Shown: positions 35,527-44,587 of the stretch, piece after piece
Layout: each line of letters begins with the position of its first letter
Position numbering within the stretch: the stretch's first letter is position 1
Assembly: GCF_024734075.1 (NCBI RefSeq)
Contig: NZ_CP102850.1
Span: 3,906,001 to 3,970,000, forward strand
Length of the DNA: 64,000 bases
Direction: 5' to 3'
Source of the DNA: Gordonia mangrovi
GTDB lineage: Bacteria > Actinomycetota > Actinomycetes > Mycobacteriales > Mycobacteriaceae
The notes under the pieces: generated by a model
Database searches by the model: none
What the model saw: the letters and a program-made list of their open reading frames with translations, nothing else
Told to the model about the DNA's origin: nothing
Made by a program: the position numbers and the translations under genes

Positions 35527-35847
35527 TCAGGCAACGCCGCAGGCCCGCAGACCGGCCGTGACGCCCGCGGCGAGCACGATCACAACAATCAGGGGCGCCC
35601 GCCACACCGCGGCGACGATGCCGACGGCCACGCCGGCCGGTCGGGCCCAGCCGGCAATCTCCTGACCGGCGAATACTGCGCCGGTCAATGCCACGCCGAC
35701 GAGCAGCACGATCGCCGCGCGATCCATCAACTCCGCGGCACCCGGGCTCACCTCATATCGGCTGCGCAGGGCGGGGCCGGTCACCCGGATCAGATACGTC
35801 CCGACGGCCAGCACCGCGACGCCCGTCATGAGTTGGGCTGTGGTCAT
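35527..35847 (-). CDS. azlD: AzlD-type branched-chain amino acid exporter subunit
   Basis: The 106-residue protein has three or four membrane helices and the AzlD motif GTYLIRVTGPALRSR (about 16-30). It overlaps the azlC stop by four bases, so both subunits are made together. The pair exports branched-chain or related amino acids. Confidence 0.9.
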   Translation of the reverse strand: MTTAQLMTGVAVLAVGTYLIRVTGPALRSRYEVSPGAAELMDRAAIVLLVGVALTGAVFAGQEIAGWARPAGVAVGIVAAVWRAPLIVVIVLAAGVTAGLRACGVA

Positions 35848-36578
35848 CGTGTGTACTCCCGTGGTCGGTGGTCGAGGGGTTCGGCATGCGCGCCCGATGC
35901 GCGAGGTGTGCGGGCGGGCCTTCGTGCCACCACGGCCAGGCCGGTCAGTGTGCACAGGATTGGCAGTCCGGGCGGCAGGAACGGGGTGGCCGCGATGGCC
36001 GCCGTTCCGCCGATCAGCGCGGCGCACAGCGTCTTTCGGTCGCGTAGGGCGCCCACGGCGAGAGCAACCAGCAGTGCCGGGAAGGCTGCGTCGAGGCCCA
36101 GGGATGCCGGGTCGGCCACGACCTCGCCGATCGCCACCCCGATGGCCGACCCGAGCGGCCAGCTGATCAGCACCCCTGCACCGCAGAGGAGGAACGTGGC
36201 CCGGGCCCGCCGGGGATCGGACTCGGCAGCCGTCATCGCGGCGGTCTCGTCGTTGATCAGGTGGGCACCGAGTGCCATCGACCATCCCCGTGGCAGGAAT
36301 CGCCCGACCGACAGGCCGTAGCCGAAGTTGCGCGTGTTGACCACCAGGCCGGCGAGGGCGGCGAGCAGGGGAGCGCCACCGGCGGCGAGGATGCCGACGA
36401 ACACGAATTCCGACGATCCGGCGAGTACCACCGTCGCGATGACGACGACATGCCACCACGCCAAACCCGCCGAGTGGGCCGTCACGCCATATGACGCGCC
36501 GATGACCAGCACGGACATGCTCATCACCAGGACGGTGCGCACTGTCGACCAGGTGAGTGTTCCTCGAATCGAACGCAT
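35844..36578 (-). CDS. azlC: AzlC-family amino acid exporter subunit
   Basis: The 244-residue inner-membrane protein begins at ATG 36578. Family segments include AGSSEFVFVGILAAGG, VNTRNFGYGLSVGRFLPRG and the AHLINDETAAM loop. It forms the large subunit of the AzlCD exporter. A TATAGT hexamer lies four bases upstream of the ATG, so the message may be leaderless. The XRE regulator gene is divergent across 19 bases and almost certainly controls it. Confidence 0.9.
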   Translation of the reverse strand: MRSIRGTLTWSTVRTVLVMSMSVLVIGASYGVTAHSAGLAWWHVVVIATVVLAGSSEFVFVGILAAGGAPLLAALAGLVVNTRNFGYGLSVGRFLPRGWSMALGAHLINDETAAMTAAESDPRRARATFLLCGAGVLISWPLGSAIGVAIGEVVADPASLGLDAAFPALLVALAVGALRDRKTLCAALIGGTAAIAATPFLPPGLPILCTLTGLAVVARRPARTPRASGAHAEPLDHRPREYTR

Positions 36579-36585
36579 GGCTACT

Positions 36586-36599
36586 ATAGTGAACACTAT
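36586..36599. promoter_or_regulatory. ATAGTG-AA-CACTAT operator over divergent promoters
   Basis: A perfect 6-2-6 palindrome lies between azlC and the XRE gene. It overlaps opposed TATAGT -10 hexamers (36585-36590 plus strand, 36588-36583 minus strand) and runs into the XRE start codon at 36598. A repressor bound here would shut both genes. Confidence 0.7.
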
Positions 36600-37209
36600 G
36601 GTTGATGTTCGTCAAGATGGACGATCGTCCGATGAATCGAACGGTTCCGGGATGGCCGAGACATTGGATCCCAAACGGGTCGTGGCAGCCGCACTGAAAC
36701 GCGAGCGGACCCGGGCCGGTCTGTCGATCGGCGAATTGGCCCGCCGCGCCGGGATCGGCAAGTCGACGTTGTCGCAGTTGGAGTCAGGCGAGGGCAACCC
36801 CAGCGTGGAGACGCTGTGGGCCCTGTCCACGGCGCTGGGGGTGCAGTTCTCGGCGTTGCTCGACTCTCCGGCGCGCTCGGTGGAGGTGATCAGGTTCGGC
36901 GATGGTCCGGTCATCCCGGCGGCCGCCGCCGACTACTCGGCAACACTGCTGTCCACCGCGCGGCCGGGGACACGTCGCGACCTGTATCTCATCCGGGCTC
37001 AGCCGGGGGAGCCGCGGATCTCGGCGCCGCACGCCCGCGGGGTCGTGGAGTTGGTGGTGATCAGCAGCGGGCGGGCACGGGTCGGCCCCACCGGCAGCGA
37101 GGTGGAACTGGCTGCGGGTGACTATGTCTCGTATGCGGGCGATGTCGAGCACGTGTTCGCGGCGCTCGAGCCCGACACGGTGGCCGTCATGGTCAGCGAA
37201 TCGACCTGA
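36598..37209 (+). CDS. XRE-family regulator with cupin domain
   Basis: The 203-residue protein has an N-terminal helix-turn-helix (LKRERTRAGLSIGELARRAGIGKSTLSQLESGEGNPSVETLWALS, about 30-75) and a C-terminal cupin ligand domain (about 115-200, GVVELVVISSGRARV, LAAGDYVSYAGDVEHVFAAL). This class typically senses an amino acid or metabolite. The start at 36598 would be leaderless, because TATAGT lies seven bases upstream; a later ATG at 36652 (MAETLDPKR) is the alternative. Its stop abuts the next convergent gene. Confidence 0.88.
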   Translation: MVDVRQDGRSSDESNGSGMAETLDPKRVVAAALKRERTRAGLSIGELARRAGIGKSTLSQLESGEGNPSVETLWALSTALGVQFSALLDSPARSVEVIRFGDGPVIPAAAADYSATLLSTARPGTRRDLYLIRAQPGEPRISAPHARGVVELVVISSGRARVGPTGSEVELAAGDYVSYAGDVEHVFAALEPDTVAVMVSEST

Positions 37210-38016
37210 TCAGGCCGGCGCGAATCGTTGGCAGAGGCCGGCTGCCAGCCACGGTCGTGCGCCCCAGGCGAATGCCCGTCCGGTCAGTGCCGCCCAGGTG
37301 GGCGACATCCGACCGTAGGCGGTCAGCATGGCGACCACCGGGTCCACGCTGATGTGCACGTCGGGATGCCGGCAGTCTGGCGGGTCGATCACCAGTCGGC
37401 CGTCGGTGAACTCGTAGACATACCGCTCGTCGGATCCACGCAGGCGGATGTCATAGGTGGCCGTGTGGCCACCGCATGTCGACTCCATCAGCCACCGGGG
37501 AAGCACCTGGTGTCGCCCGCGCGCCACGAGCGGGGCCACTCGTGGATCGATCTGCCACGAGGCGCCGACGGCTCTCGCCACGTCATGTCCGTGCACGACG
37601 AACTCGCCGATAAGGATGCCCAGCGCCGCGTCGGACCGGACCCGTGAATCGGCGTCGAAGTTCATCACCGGTACCCGAGCGCCGAAGTGCGAGACGGTGT
37701 CCAGCAGGCGTTCGAGGTCGTCCAGGAATCGTTCGGTGAGCCGGTGCACGTCACGCGTCGACATGTTCGCGATCTGCTTGGCGTTGAAGTCGGGCAGATC
37801 GCCCGGCCGGTGGGGCCACGAACCCGCGCCCTCGATCAGTTCGAGGTAGCGGCCCGGGGCGGTCGCCACATGGCCCAGGCAGTCCACGACGGTCCATCCC
37901 GGAGTGCCTGCGAGGCGTACGTCGGGCTCGGCGACGGTACGTACCAGGTCGACGAAGCGCTTCCCGGTATCGCGTGCGGTGTCAATGTAGTCGAAGCGCG
38001 AGTACATGGTTCGCAT
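37210..38016 (-). CDS. DinB/MDMPI-like maleylpyruvate isomerase family protein
   Basis: The 268-residue protein (ATG 38016 with AGGGGGG eight bases upstream) has an N-terminal DinB-like four-helix domain with possible zinc ligands in VVDCLGHVATA and EFVVHGHDVARA. The C-terminal half (DVHISVDPVVAMLTAYGRMSPTWAALTG) resembles an SCP2 sterol-carrier fold. The family includes mycothiol-dependent isomerases and many uncharacterised enzymes. Substrate unknown. Its stop codon adjoins that of the convergent XRE gene. Confidence 0.75.
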   Translation of the reverse strand: MRTMYSRFDYIDTARDTGKRFVDLVRTVAEPDVRLAGTPGWTVVDCLGHVATAPGRYLELIEGAGSWPHRPGDLPDFNAKQIANMSTRDVHRLTERFLDDLERLLDTVSHFGARVPVMNFDADSRVRSDAALGILIGEFVVHGHDVARAVGASWQIDPRVAPLVARGRHQVLPRWLMESTCGGHTATYDIRLRGSDERYVYEFTDGRLVIDPPDCRHPDVHISVDPVVAMLTAYGRMSPTWAALTGRAFAWGARPWLAAGLCQRFAPA

Positions 38017-38143
38017 CCGTGGTACCCCCCTGGCCAAGTGTCTGTCAGGATATCGCGGAACCGTTTGGCGGACAGGGAAATCGCAATGGCCCGGCCTGGA
38101 TGCGCGGTGCTGAATCCAATTGCGGTCAGTGCGCGGCCGGTCG

Positions 38144-38173
38144 CACCGTCTGGGACGGTTGTCCCAGACGGTG
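38144..38173 (-). terminator. 13-bp hairpin terminator after the DMT permease
   Basis: CACCGTCTGGGAC (38144-38156) pairs perfectly with 38161-38173 around GGTT, 16 bases past the permease stop on the minus strand. Confidence 0.8.
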
Positions 38174-38188
38174 GTCCGAGTGTCGGCG

Positions 38189-39124
38189 TCAGATCACCGG
38201 TTCCTCGCCCCGTGTCGACGCCTCGCCGGACCGGACGACGATCACACCGACGACGATCAGCCCACCACCGAGAAGTTGCCCGGAGGTGGGTAGTTCGGCG
38301 AGTGCGGCCCACGCGAAGAGGACCGCGAACAACACCTCGGAGAGTCCGACGAAACTCATCACCCGTGACCCCAGGCGCCGCCCGGCGGCGATGCCCAGCG
38401 AGTATGCGAGAGCTGCGGTCACCACCCCCAACAGGGCGGCCGGGACCCACCACGCCATGGACCGGCCGGCGAGCGTCACGGCATCGGTGGTTGCCGCCAT
38501 CGGTAGCAGCCCGACCAGACCTGCCAGCGACAGGCCGACGGCGCCGATCGTGAGTCCGCCGGCCGCCAGCGTCAGCGGTGGCAGATCGATCCGGTCGTCC
38601 GCGGAGATCACGAAATAGGCCGCCGCGCCCACCATCGCGATCAGTGCCCACACCACACCGAGGGCGTCGATGCCGACACCTCCGCGCAGGTCGAGGACGA
38701 GCGCCAGGCCCGCCAGCGCCACCGCCGCGCCCAGGATCGTGAGCCGTCCCGGTCGTTGCCGGTGACGCAGCCACATCCAGCCGATGACGGCGACCGGCGC
38801 GGTGTACTCGATGAGCAGCGCCACCCCGACCTGCAGATAGGTGACCGCGTAGAAGTAGGCGAGCTGGCAGGTGGCCACGGCGAGGACTCCGTAGGCGAGC
38901 ACAAACGACCACGATCGGCGTAGTGCATTCCAGTTGCCGCGGAGGGCTATGATCCCGGGGACCACCAGTAGCGCCGCACCCAAGGTGATCCGGAGCGTCA
39001 CGGTGGCTCCGGCGGTCCACCCGGAGTCGATCATCGCGCGGGCGAGTACGCCGGACAGCGCGAATGCGGCCGAGGAGGCCAGTCCGAGTAGCAGTCCCGT
39101 CGACGTGCGGGTTCGGGTGTTCAC
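38189..39124 (-). CDS. EamA/DMT-family permease
   Basis: The 311-residue inner-membrane protein has ten predicted helices in two EamA repeats, for example LLLGLASSAAFALSGVLARAM at the start and VMSFVGLSEVLFAVLFAWAAL in the second repeat. Members export amino acids or other small metabolites. Substrate cannot be inferred. It lies on the same strand as the second FprB-like gene, 104 bases apart. Confidence 0.9.
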   Translation of the reverse strand: MNTRTRTSTGLLLGLASSAAFALSGVLARAMIDSGWTAGATVTLRITLGAALLVVPGIIALRGNWNALRRSWSFVLAYGVLAVATCQLAYFYAVTYLQVGVALLIEYTAPVAVIGWMWLRHRQRPGRLTILGAAVALAGLALVLDLRGGVGIDALGVVWALIAMVGAAAYFVISADDRIDLPPLTLAAGGLTIGAVGLSLAGLVGLLPMAATTDAVTLAGRSMAWWVPAALLGVVTAALAYSLGIAAGRRLGSRVMSFVGLSEVLFAVLFAWAALAELPTSGQLLGGGLIVVGVIVVRSGEASTRGEEPVI

Positions 39125-39228
39125 GATGCCGATGGCCTCGCGTCGTACGTGTCGGCTCGGCGCAGGTCATGCATCGGCACAATCTATCCGTGCCGGCGCT
39201 GGTGAGCCCAGCGGTTTACGCCGTCCGG

Positions 39229-40761
39229 TCAGTCGAGCGGTCCCGGCATCCCGGACACCGCCGATCGGGCCGACAGCTTCCCTGACTCGTGGTCGCTCAG
39301 CAGCGAGGCGACGGTCTCGGCGGAGTCGGTTTTGTTCGTGCCGATGAACCCCGAGGGTCCGCGCTTGATCCAACCGGTCACGTACATGCCGGGTCGGAGC
39401 CCACCGTCGTCGAGTATGCGTCCGGCATCATGCGGGATGACGCCGCGGGCGTCGTCGAAGGGCAGACCCGGGACGGCGACTCCGCGGTACCCGATCGATG
39501 TGAGCACCAGCGAGGTGTCGATCGTCTCGGCGGTGCCCATGGGCTCTATCGCGCCGGTGGGGCCGACTCGGGTGTGGTCGGTGACCAGCCCGACGACCCG
39601 GCCGTCGGGACCGAGGCGGATCGCCGACGGGGAACGGTGGAAGGCCAGCCGGATGCGCGGGCCGTCACCGGGGGTGCGTCGGGACGCCTCGCCGAGCAGT
39701 TCCAGCTTCGCTTGTGTGGTGGCATCATCGATGACAAGGTCGGATGCCGAGTCGAGGTCGGCGGGGTCGACGACCACGTTGATCCCGGTGTCGACCAGGC
39801 CCACCAACTCGGGCAGGGTGAATGCGGCGTGCGCGGCGCTGCGGCGTCCGAGCACGATCACCTCGTCGATGGCGGAGCGTCGGAGTGCATTCAGTGCTTG
39901 CCGCGAGATCGAGGTGTCGGCAAGTGATTTGGGGTCTGTGGTGAGGATTCTGGCTACGTCCAGCGCTACATTGCCATTGCCGATGACCACTGCCCGCAGG
40001 CCCGACAGGTCCACGTCGAGGTCGGCGTGGTCGGGGTGGCCGTTGTACCAGCCGACCAGTGCAGTGGCGCTGAGAACACCTGGTGCGTCGGCGTTCTCGA
40101 GGTCGAGCCGTCGGTCGATTTGGGCGCCGCCCGCCCAGATGACCGCTTGATGCCGGCGTCGCAGCGCGTCCAGCGAGACGTCGGCGCCCACGGTGACGTT
40201 CAGGCGGATGTCGCATCGCGGTTCGCGGGCGATGTCGTCGAACAGCCGCATCACCGAGCGGGTGGCGAGGTGGTCGGGGGCGACCCCGAAGCGGGCCAGA
40301 CCGAACGGACGGTCCAGCCGCTCGTAGATGGTGACTGTGGCCTGTGGATGCCGCAGCAGCTCATCGGCGGCGTACATCGCCGACGGCCCGGAGCCCACGA
40401 TCCCCACCGACAACGGTTCATCGACGGCGAGTCGTCGCGGCTTGTCGATCGGCGCCAACGGAAGTCGGCGTCCGGCGTCGACCGGGAACCGGACCGTGCC
40501 CGACGTCGCGGGATCGAAGTGGGCGGCGTTGATGTCGGCGAAGCGGGCCTGATCCTCGGGGAGGCGATGGCCGGGCATGATGGCGCCGACCGGGCATGCG
40601 CTCACGCAGGCGCCGCAGTCGACGCAGGTCGACGGGTCGATGTAGAGCATCTCCGAGGTGCCGAAGTCGGGCTCGGAGGGGGTGGGGTGAATACAGTTGA
40701 CCGGGCATGCGTACACGCACGACGCGTCTCCGCAGCACGCCTGGGTGACGACGTGGGGCAT
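39229..40761 (-). CDS. Ferredoxin/ferredoxin-NADP reductase, FprB type (cassette 2)
   Basis: The 510-residue paralogue of the protein at 2643-4217 has the same order: ferredoxin cysteines in QACCGDASCVYACPVNC and CVDCGACVSACP, an FAD site IVGSGPSAMYAADEL, an NADP site VIGNGNVALDVARIL and the terminal WIKRGPSGFIGTNKTDS. It should deliver NADPH electrons to a partner. The gene just upstream on the same strand (31 bases) encodes a diiron oxygenase, so the functional pairing seen in cassette 1 recurs. Relative to cassette 1, the basic C-terminal extension is absent and the reductase ends soon after the NADP domain. Confidence 0.9.
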   Translation of the reverse strand: MPHVVTQACCGDASCVYACPVNCIHPTPSEPDFGTSEMLYIDPSTCVDCGACVSACPVGAIMPGHRLPEDQARFADINAAHFDPATSGTVRFPVDAGRRLPLAPIDKPRRLAVDEPLSVGIVGSGPSAMYAADELLRHPQATVTIYERLDRPFGLARFGVAPDHLATRSVMRLFDDIAREPRCDIRLNVTVGADVSLDALRRRHQAVIWAGGAQIDRRLDLENADAPGVLSATALVGWYNGHPDHADLDVDLSGLRAVVIGNGNVALDVARILTTDPKSLADTSISRQALNALRRSAIDEVIVLGRRSAAHAAFTLPELVGLVDTGINVVVDPADLDSASDLVIDDATTQAKLELLGEASRRTPGDGPRIRLAFHRSPSAIRLGPDGRVVGLVTDHTRVGPTGAIEPMGTAETIDTSLVLTSIGYRGVAVPGLPFDDARGVIPHDAGRILDDGGLRPGMYVTGWIKRGPSGFIGTNKTDSAETVASLLSDHESGKLSARSAVSGMPGPLD

Positions 40762-40792
40762 AGGCTTCCGTTACGGCTGTGGGTGAATGCGC

Positions 40793-41806
40793 TCAGGCGG
40801 CGGTGTAGGTGGGTTCGCTGCGGAACCGGGACGGGCGGCCGCCGATACCGAGCAACTTCCACAGCAGTCGCGAGACCGGATTCATCAGGCCGCATTGCTC
40901 ACCGAGCATCCGGACATCACCGAACACGTTGCGCAGGAACTTTTTCGACTCCGGTGAACGCCAGAAGATGTCGCGCATCACGTCGTCGGGGATGTCGAAT
41001 CGTTTCTGGAACGATTTCGGCGGTACCACGATGGCGCCGCACAGGATGCGCATGGTGAGCGGAAACATCAGCGACAGCAGGAACCGCTGGATTCGACCCT
41101 TGCGCGGAACGGTCTCGCGCAGCAGGTGATGCGCGAACGAGATGTGGCGGGCCTCCTCGGCCACGTGCAGTTGCATCACCGCGGCCATGGTCGGATGCAG
41201 ATTGGCGCGCGTGCGCAGGAAGTCCTTCTGGATGTGGTCGATCGGCTCCTCGCCGCCGAGTACCCCGAAGAAGAAGACGGTCGGGAAGATCGTCGATGCC
41301 AGTGGCACCAGAGGGGAGATCACTCGGTAGCCGACCTTGGCGCCCGGGACGTCCATGCCGGAGCGGTTCACGAACTCCTGGAACATCAGCGTGTGGTTGC
41401 ACTCCTCCTTGGATTCGTGCGTGGTGTAGCGGAACTCCTTGGCGCCGTTGGGCAGCTTGAAGCTGTACTGCATGAGTCCGCGGATCAGCACCGATTCGAA
41501 CTGCAGGCCGACCTTGGCGACGTTGGCCTGCCGCCACATGCCGATCTCGATCTGCTTGTCGCGGGGGAGTTGCCGATACCAGGGGTGCCGGCCGACCGGG
41601 TCGACCTCGGGCGACAGAATCCACCGGTCGTCGTCGGGCACGATCGCCATTTTCGGGTCGTCCCAGTCGATGTCGAGGTAGGGGTCGAAATTGCGGTGCA
41701 CGGATGCGGCCGACAGGTCGTCGAGGACCTGCGGGTAGTCGTCGGCCGACGTTTCCGGTCGCTCGGGAACATACGGCGCACCGAGGCGTTCGATGGCGTT
41801 GGTCAT
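40793..41806 (-). CDS. AurF-like diiron oxygenase (cassette 2)
   Basis: From ATG 41806 the product is 337 residues. Candidate iron ligands lie in FESVLIRGLMQY, THESKEECNHTLMFQEF (ExxxH), GEEPIDHIQKD and QLHVAEEARHISFAHH, the pattern of the AurF/ferritin-like superfamily. It differs clearly from the 1684-2643 protein outside those motifs, so this is not a recent duplication. It is followed by its FprB-type reductase. The C-terminus (KLLGIGGRPSRFR) is basic. Substrate unknown; amine N-oxidation or hydroxylation is possible. Confidence 0.82.
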   Translation of the reverse strand: MTNAIERLGAPYVPERPETSADDYPQVLDDLSAASVHRNFDPYLDIDWDDPKMAIVPDDDRWILSPEVDPVGRHPWYRQLPRDKQIEIGMWRQANVAKVGLQFESVLIRGLMQYSFKLPNGAKEFRYTTHESKEECNHTLMFQEFVNRSGMDVPGAKVGYRVISPLVPLASTIFPTVFFFGVLGGEEPIDHIQKDFLRTRANLHPTMAAVMQLHVAEEARHISFAHHLLRETVPRKGRIQRFLLSLMFPLTMRILCGAIVVPPKSFQKRFDIPDDVMRDIFWRSPESKKFLRNVFGDVRMLGEQCGLMNPVSRLLWKLLGIGGRPSRFRSEPTYTAA

Positions 41807-41931
41807 GATGGTGCGGGTCCTTCTGCGCTCAGAGTCCTGCTGTCCAGGTCGATTGACCGAGGGGCGTGCCGACGGATGGTCGATGGATGTCGAAAGTAGT
41901 TCGGTGGCCACCTATATGTCAACAGTCAATG

Positions 41932-41944
41932 TCACAATTTGTGA
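41932..41944. promoter_or_regulatory. Near-palindrome in the cassette 2 promoter region
   Basis: TCACAATTTGTGA is a dyad broken only at its centre. On the minus strand it lies upstream of TTGACATATAG, a good -10 region (TATAGG) for the diiron gene. A repressor or activator site is plausible. Confidence 0.45.
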
Positions 41945-41994
41945 TGGCACGGCGTGGCGCCAATGGTCGCCACGCGTGCGACAGGATGGTCGGC

Positions 41995-43803
41995 ATGGAG
42001 AAGATCCTGTTCGTCGTCATCGCGGTCCTCGGGATAGCCGCCGCGCATGTCATCGGACCCCGTATCCGGGTTGCCGCACCGTTGTTGCTGGTCGTCGTCG
42101 GCGCCGTCGTGGGTGTGCTGCCGTTCGTGCCGGAGGTCACGGTCGATCCGGAGTGGATTCTCATCGGAGTCCTCCCGCCGCTGCTCTATTCGGCGGCGGT
42201 GTCGATGCCGACGATGGAATTCCGTCGAGATTTCACCGCCATCGGCGCGATGTCCGTGGCCTTGGTCGTCATCAGCTCGGTGCTGTTGGGATTGTTCTTC
42301 GACCAGGTTCTTCCCGGCGTCGATCTCGCCACGGGTATCGCGCTGGGGGCGATCGTCTCGCCCACCGACGCCGTCGCGACGTCGATCGCCAAACGGCTCG
42401 GCGTCCCGGGTCGGGTGATCGCAATCCTGGAAGGCGAGAGCCTGCTGAACGACGCGACCGCGCTGGTGCTGCTGCGGGCGGCGGTCGCCGCGACCGCCGC
42501 CGGATTCTCGTTCGGCCACGTGGCGGCCAGCTTTCTCTGGGCTGTGGTCGCCGCGGTGGCCATCGGCGCGGTGGTCGGGTGGGGCAACCTCTGGATTCGG
42601 CGCCGCATCGGTGACGCGACCGTCAACACCGCCATCTCGTTCACAGTGCCGTATCTTGCCTATCTCCCCGCGGAGGAGCTCGGGGCCTCGGGACTGGTTG
42701 CCGCGGTCACCGCCGGGTTGATCACCGGCGCCGGCGCAGTCCGGTATCTGTCCCCGCGCCATCGCGTCTCTGATGCGCAGAACTGGCGAACGGTGGAGTT
42801 TCTCGCCGAGGGCGGGGTGTTCCTGCTGATGGGATTGGAACTGTGGGGTCTGCTGGTGGCCGTCCGCGACGACCACGGTGGCATCGTGACGGCCGTCTGG
42901 ATCGGCCTGTCGGCGCTGGCGCTCACCGTGGCCGTGCGTGCGCTGTATGTGACCCCGCTGATCCTCCTGCTCGACCGCGTCGCGCGCCGGCGCACCGCGA
43001 TGCGTCCGTATCTGGCGGGCATGGACGCCACCATCGTCGAGAAGTCCCGCAAGGCCGCCGTAGCGGCTGATCGCCCCGGAGCCGGCCCCGACCGCGGGCG
43101 ACCACGTCGCCCGCTTCGGCTCCGTCGCGCCACCCGGAACGACGGCGGCGACGAGCAGTTGTCGACGGCGGCATTCGCCGCCGATCCTCAATCGGCGCAG
43201 CGGGTGCGCGATCGCATCACCCGAAGGATGGCCGACATCGACTACTACACGGCCGCGCCCATGGGGCCGAAGGAGGGCGCCATCATCGTCTGGGCCGGGA
43301 TGCGTGGCGTCGTCACCCTCGCGGCGGCCCAGACGTTGCCGGCCGACACCCCGTCGCGCGAACTGCTGGTGCTCCTCGCGTTTGTGGTCGCCGCGGCCTC
43401 GCTGATCGTGCAGGGAGGCACGCTCGGCTGGTTGATCCGGGTGCTGCGGCTGGCCGATGTCTCCGATGACCGCGCGGCCGAGCGTGCCCGACTGCACGCC
43501 GCCCTGTCGCGAACCGCGTCGGAGACCCTCGCGGCCTCCGACGTCGCGGCTCGCTATCCCTGGATTCGCGAGCGGATCCAGCGGATGGAACGCCAGGCCG
43601 ACAGCGACGACACCGTGATCGGCACCAATCTCGCGTTCCGGGCGGCGTTCGAGGAGACCCGGCGGGCGGTGATCGACGCCCAGCGAGACCTGCTGCTACG
43701 GATGCGGGCCACCGGCAGCTATCATTCGTCGCTGTTGAGTCACGAACTGGCACAACTCGATGCCGAGGAGATCAGTCTCGACATGCGGGTCGACGACGGG
43801 TGA
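41995..43803 (+). CDS. CPA1-family Na+/H+ antiporter
   Basis: The 602-residue protein has about twelve N-terminal helices and the CPA1 core: LIGVLPPLLYSAAVSMP, GAIVSPTDAVATSIAKRLGVPGRV with the conserved Asp, EGESLLNDATALVLLR with paired acidic residues, and IIVWAGMRGVVTLAAAQTLP. An insertion of about 90 basic residues (about 355-420) interrupts the membrane part, and the last 90 residues are a soluble helical tail. It exchanges Na+ or K+ for protons. AGGATGG lies seven bases before the ATG. Confidence 0.92.
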   Translation: MEKILFVVIAVLGIAAAHVIGPRIRVAAPLLLVVVGAVVGVLPFVPEVTVDPEWILIGVLPPLLYSAAVSMPTMEFRRDFTAIGAMSVALVVISSVLLGLFFDQVLPGVDLATGIALGAIVSPTDAVATSIAKRLGVPGRVIAILEGESLLNDATALVLLRAAVAATAAGFSFGHVAASFLWAVVAAVAIGAVVGWGNLWIRRRIGDATVNTAISFTVPYLAYLPAEELGASGLVAAVTAGLITGAGAVRYLSPRHRVSDAQNWRTVEFLAEGGVFLLMGLELWGLLVAVRDDHGGIVTAVWIGLSALALTVAVRALYVTPLILLLDRVARRRTAMRPYLAGMDATIVEKSRKAAVAADRPGAGPDRGRPRRPLRLRRATRNDGGDEQLSTAAFAADPQSAQRVRDRITRRMADIDYYTAAPMGPKEGAIIVWAGMRGVVTLAAAQTLPADTPSRELLVLLAFVVAAASLIVQGGTLGWLIRVLRLADVSDDRAAERARLHAALSRTASETLAASDVAARYPWIRERIQRMERQADSDDTVIGTNLAFRAAFEETRRAVIDAQRDLLLRMRATGSYHSSLLSHELAQLDAEEISLDMRVDDG

Positions 43804-43826
43804 CCCCGGAGCGTCTTGGACTGGTG

Positions 43827-44090
43827 TCAGCGACGGGAATCGTAGGGGAGCAAAGCCATTTCCCGCGCATTGCGGATGGCGGTGGCGACCTGTCGTTGTT
43901 CCTGAGGTGACAGACCGGTCACCCGGCGGCTGCGGATGCGTCCCTTGTCGGACAGGAACTGTCGCAGTAGCGCCACATCCTTGTAGTCGATCGGGTTGCG
44001 CCCGTCGACGTACACGCCCTGGCTGTGCAACAGGTTGCGGGCGCGCTTCGTGGAATCCTCTCGGCGAAGTCGAGTCGGCTTGCGGGTCAT
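43827..44090 (-). CDS. rpsR2: Ribosomal protein S18, zinc-free paralogue
   Basis: The 87-residue S18 paralogue keeps the family core ([49 protein letters not shown]). It contains no cysteine at all, so it cannot hold the zinc of the primary S18. It is the last gene of a four-gene ribosomal operon used when zinc is scarce. Confidence 0.95.
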   Translation of the reverse strand: MTRKPTRLRREDSTKRARNLLHSQGVYVDGRNPIDYKDVALLRQFLSDKGRIRSRRVTGLSPQEQRQVATAIRNAREMALLPYDSRR

Positions 44091-44117
44091 GGGATCACCT
44101 CTATCTCGGGTGGCGTG

Positions 44118-44423
44118 TCACCAACTGGATTTCTGAATGCCCGGGAGTTCGCTCCGGTGAGCGAGTTCGCGGAACCGGACGCGGGACAGGCCGGCCTTAC
44201 CGATGTAGCCACGGGGGCGACCGTCGACGACGTCCCGGTTGCGCAGGCGTGTCGGGCTGGCGTCGCGGGGTAGTTGCCGCAACCTGCGTTGGGCGTCGGC
44301 GCGTTCCTGATCGGACGATGTCGGCGCGGCGATGACTCGTTTGAGTTCGGCGCGGACCTCGGCATACCGCGCCACGGTCTCGCGTCGTCGCTCGTTGCGG
44401 ATGATCTTGGATTTCTTCGCCAT
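44118..44423 (-). CDS. rpsN2: Ribosomal protein S14, zinc-free paralogue
   Basis: The 101-residue S14 has the long, cysteine-free form ([20 protein letters not shown] at the start, [26 protein letters not shown] near the end). The start ATG overlaps the stop of rpmG2 by one base (TGATG). Confidence 0.96.
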   Translation of the reverse strand: MAKKSKIIRNERRRETVARYAEVRAELKRVIAAPTSSDQERADAQRRLRQLPRDASPTRLRNRDVVDGRPRGYIGKAGLSRVRFRELAHRSELPGIQKSSW

Positions 44424-44587
44424 CAGCGATCCTCTCGGAAGTCGACATGCTTGCGGACGACCGGGTCGTATTTGCGCAGCACCATTCGGTCGGGGTCGTT
44501 GCGTCTGTTCTTGCGCGTGACGTACGTGAAGCCGGTACCGGCCGTCGATCGGAGCTTGATGATCGGCCGGATCTCGTTGCGAGCCAT
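44423..44587 (-). CDS. rpmG2: Ribosomal protein L33, zinc-free paralogue
   Basis: This 54-residue L33 ([20 protein letters not shown], then [22 protein letters not shown]) has no cysteines, where zinc-binding L33 has two CxxC pairs. Both ends overlap neighbours by one base (TGATG), so the operon is translationally coupled. Confidence 0.96.
   Translation of the reverse strand: MARNEIRPIIKLRSTAGTGFTYVTRKNRRNDPDRMVLRKYDPVVRKHVDFREDR

Noticed and set aside
39125-39228. Possible small gene between the DMT permease and the FprB-like gene
   Set aside because: No frame with a ribosome site or coding-like composition; short intergenic spacer only.
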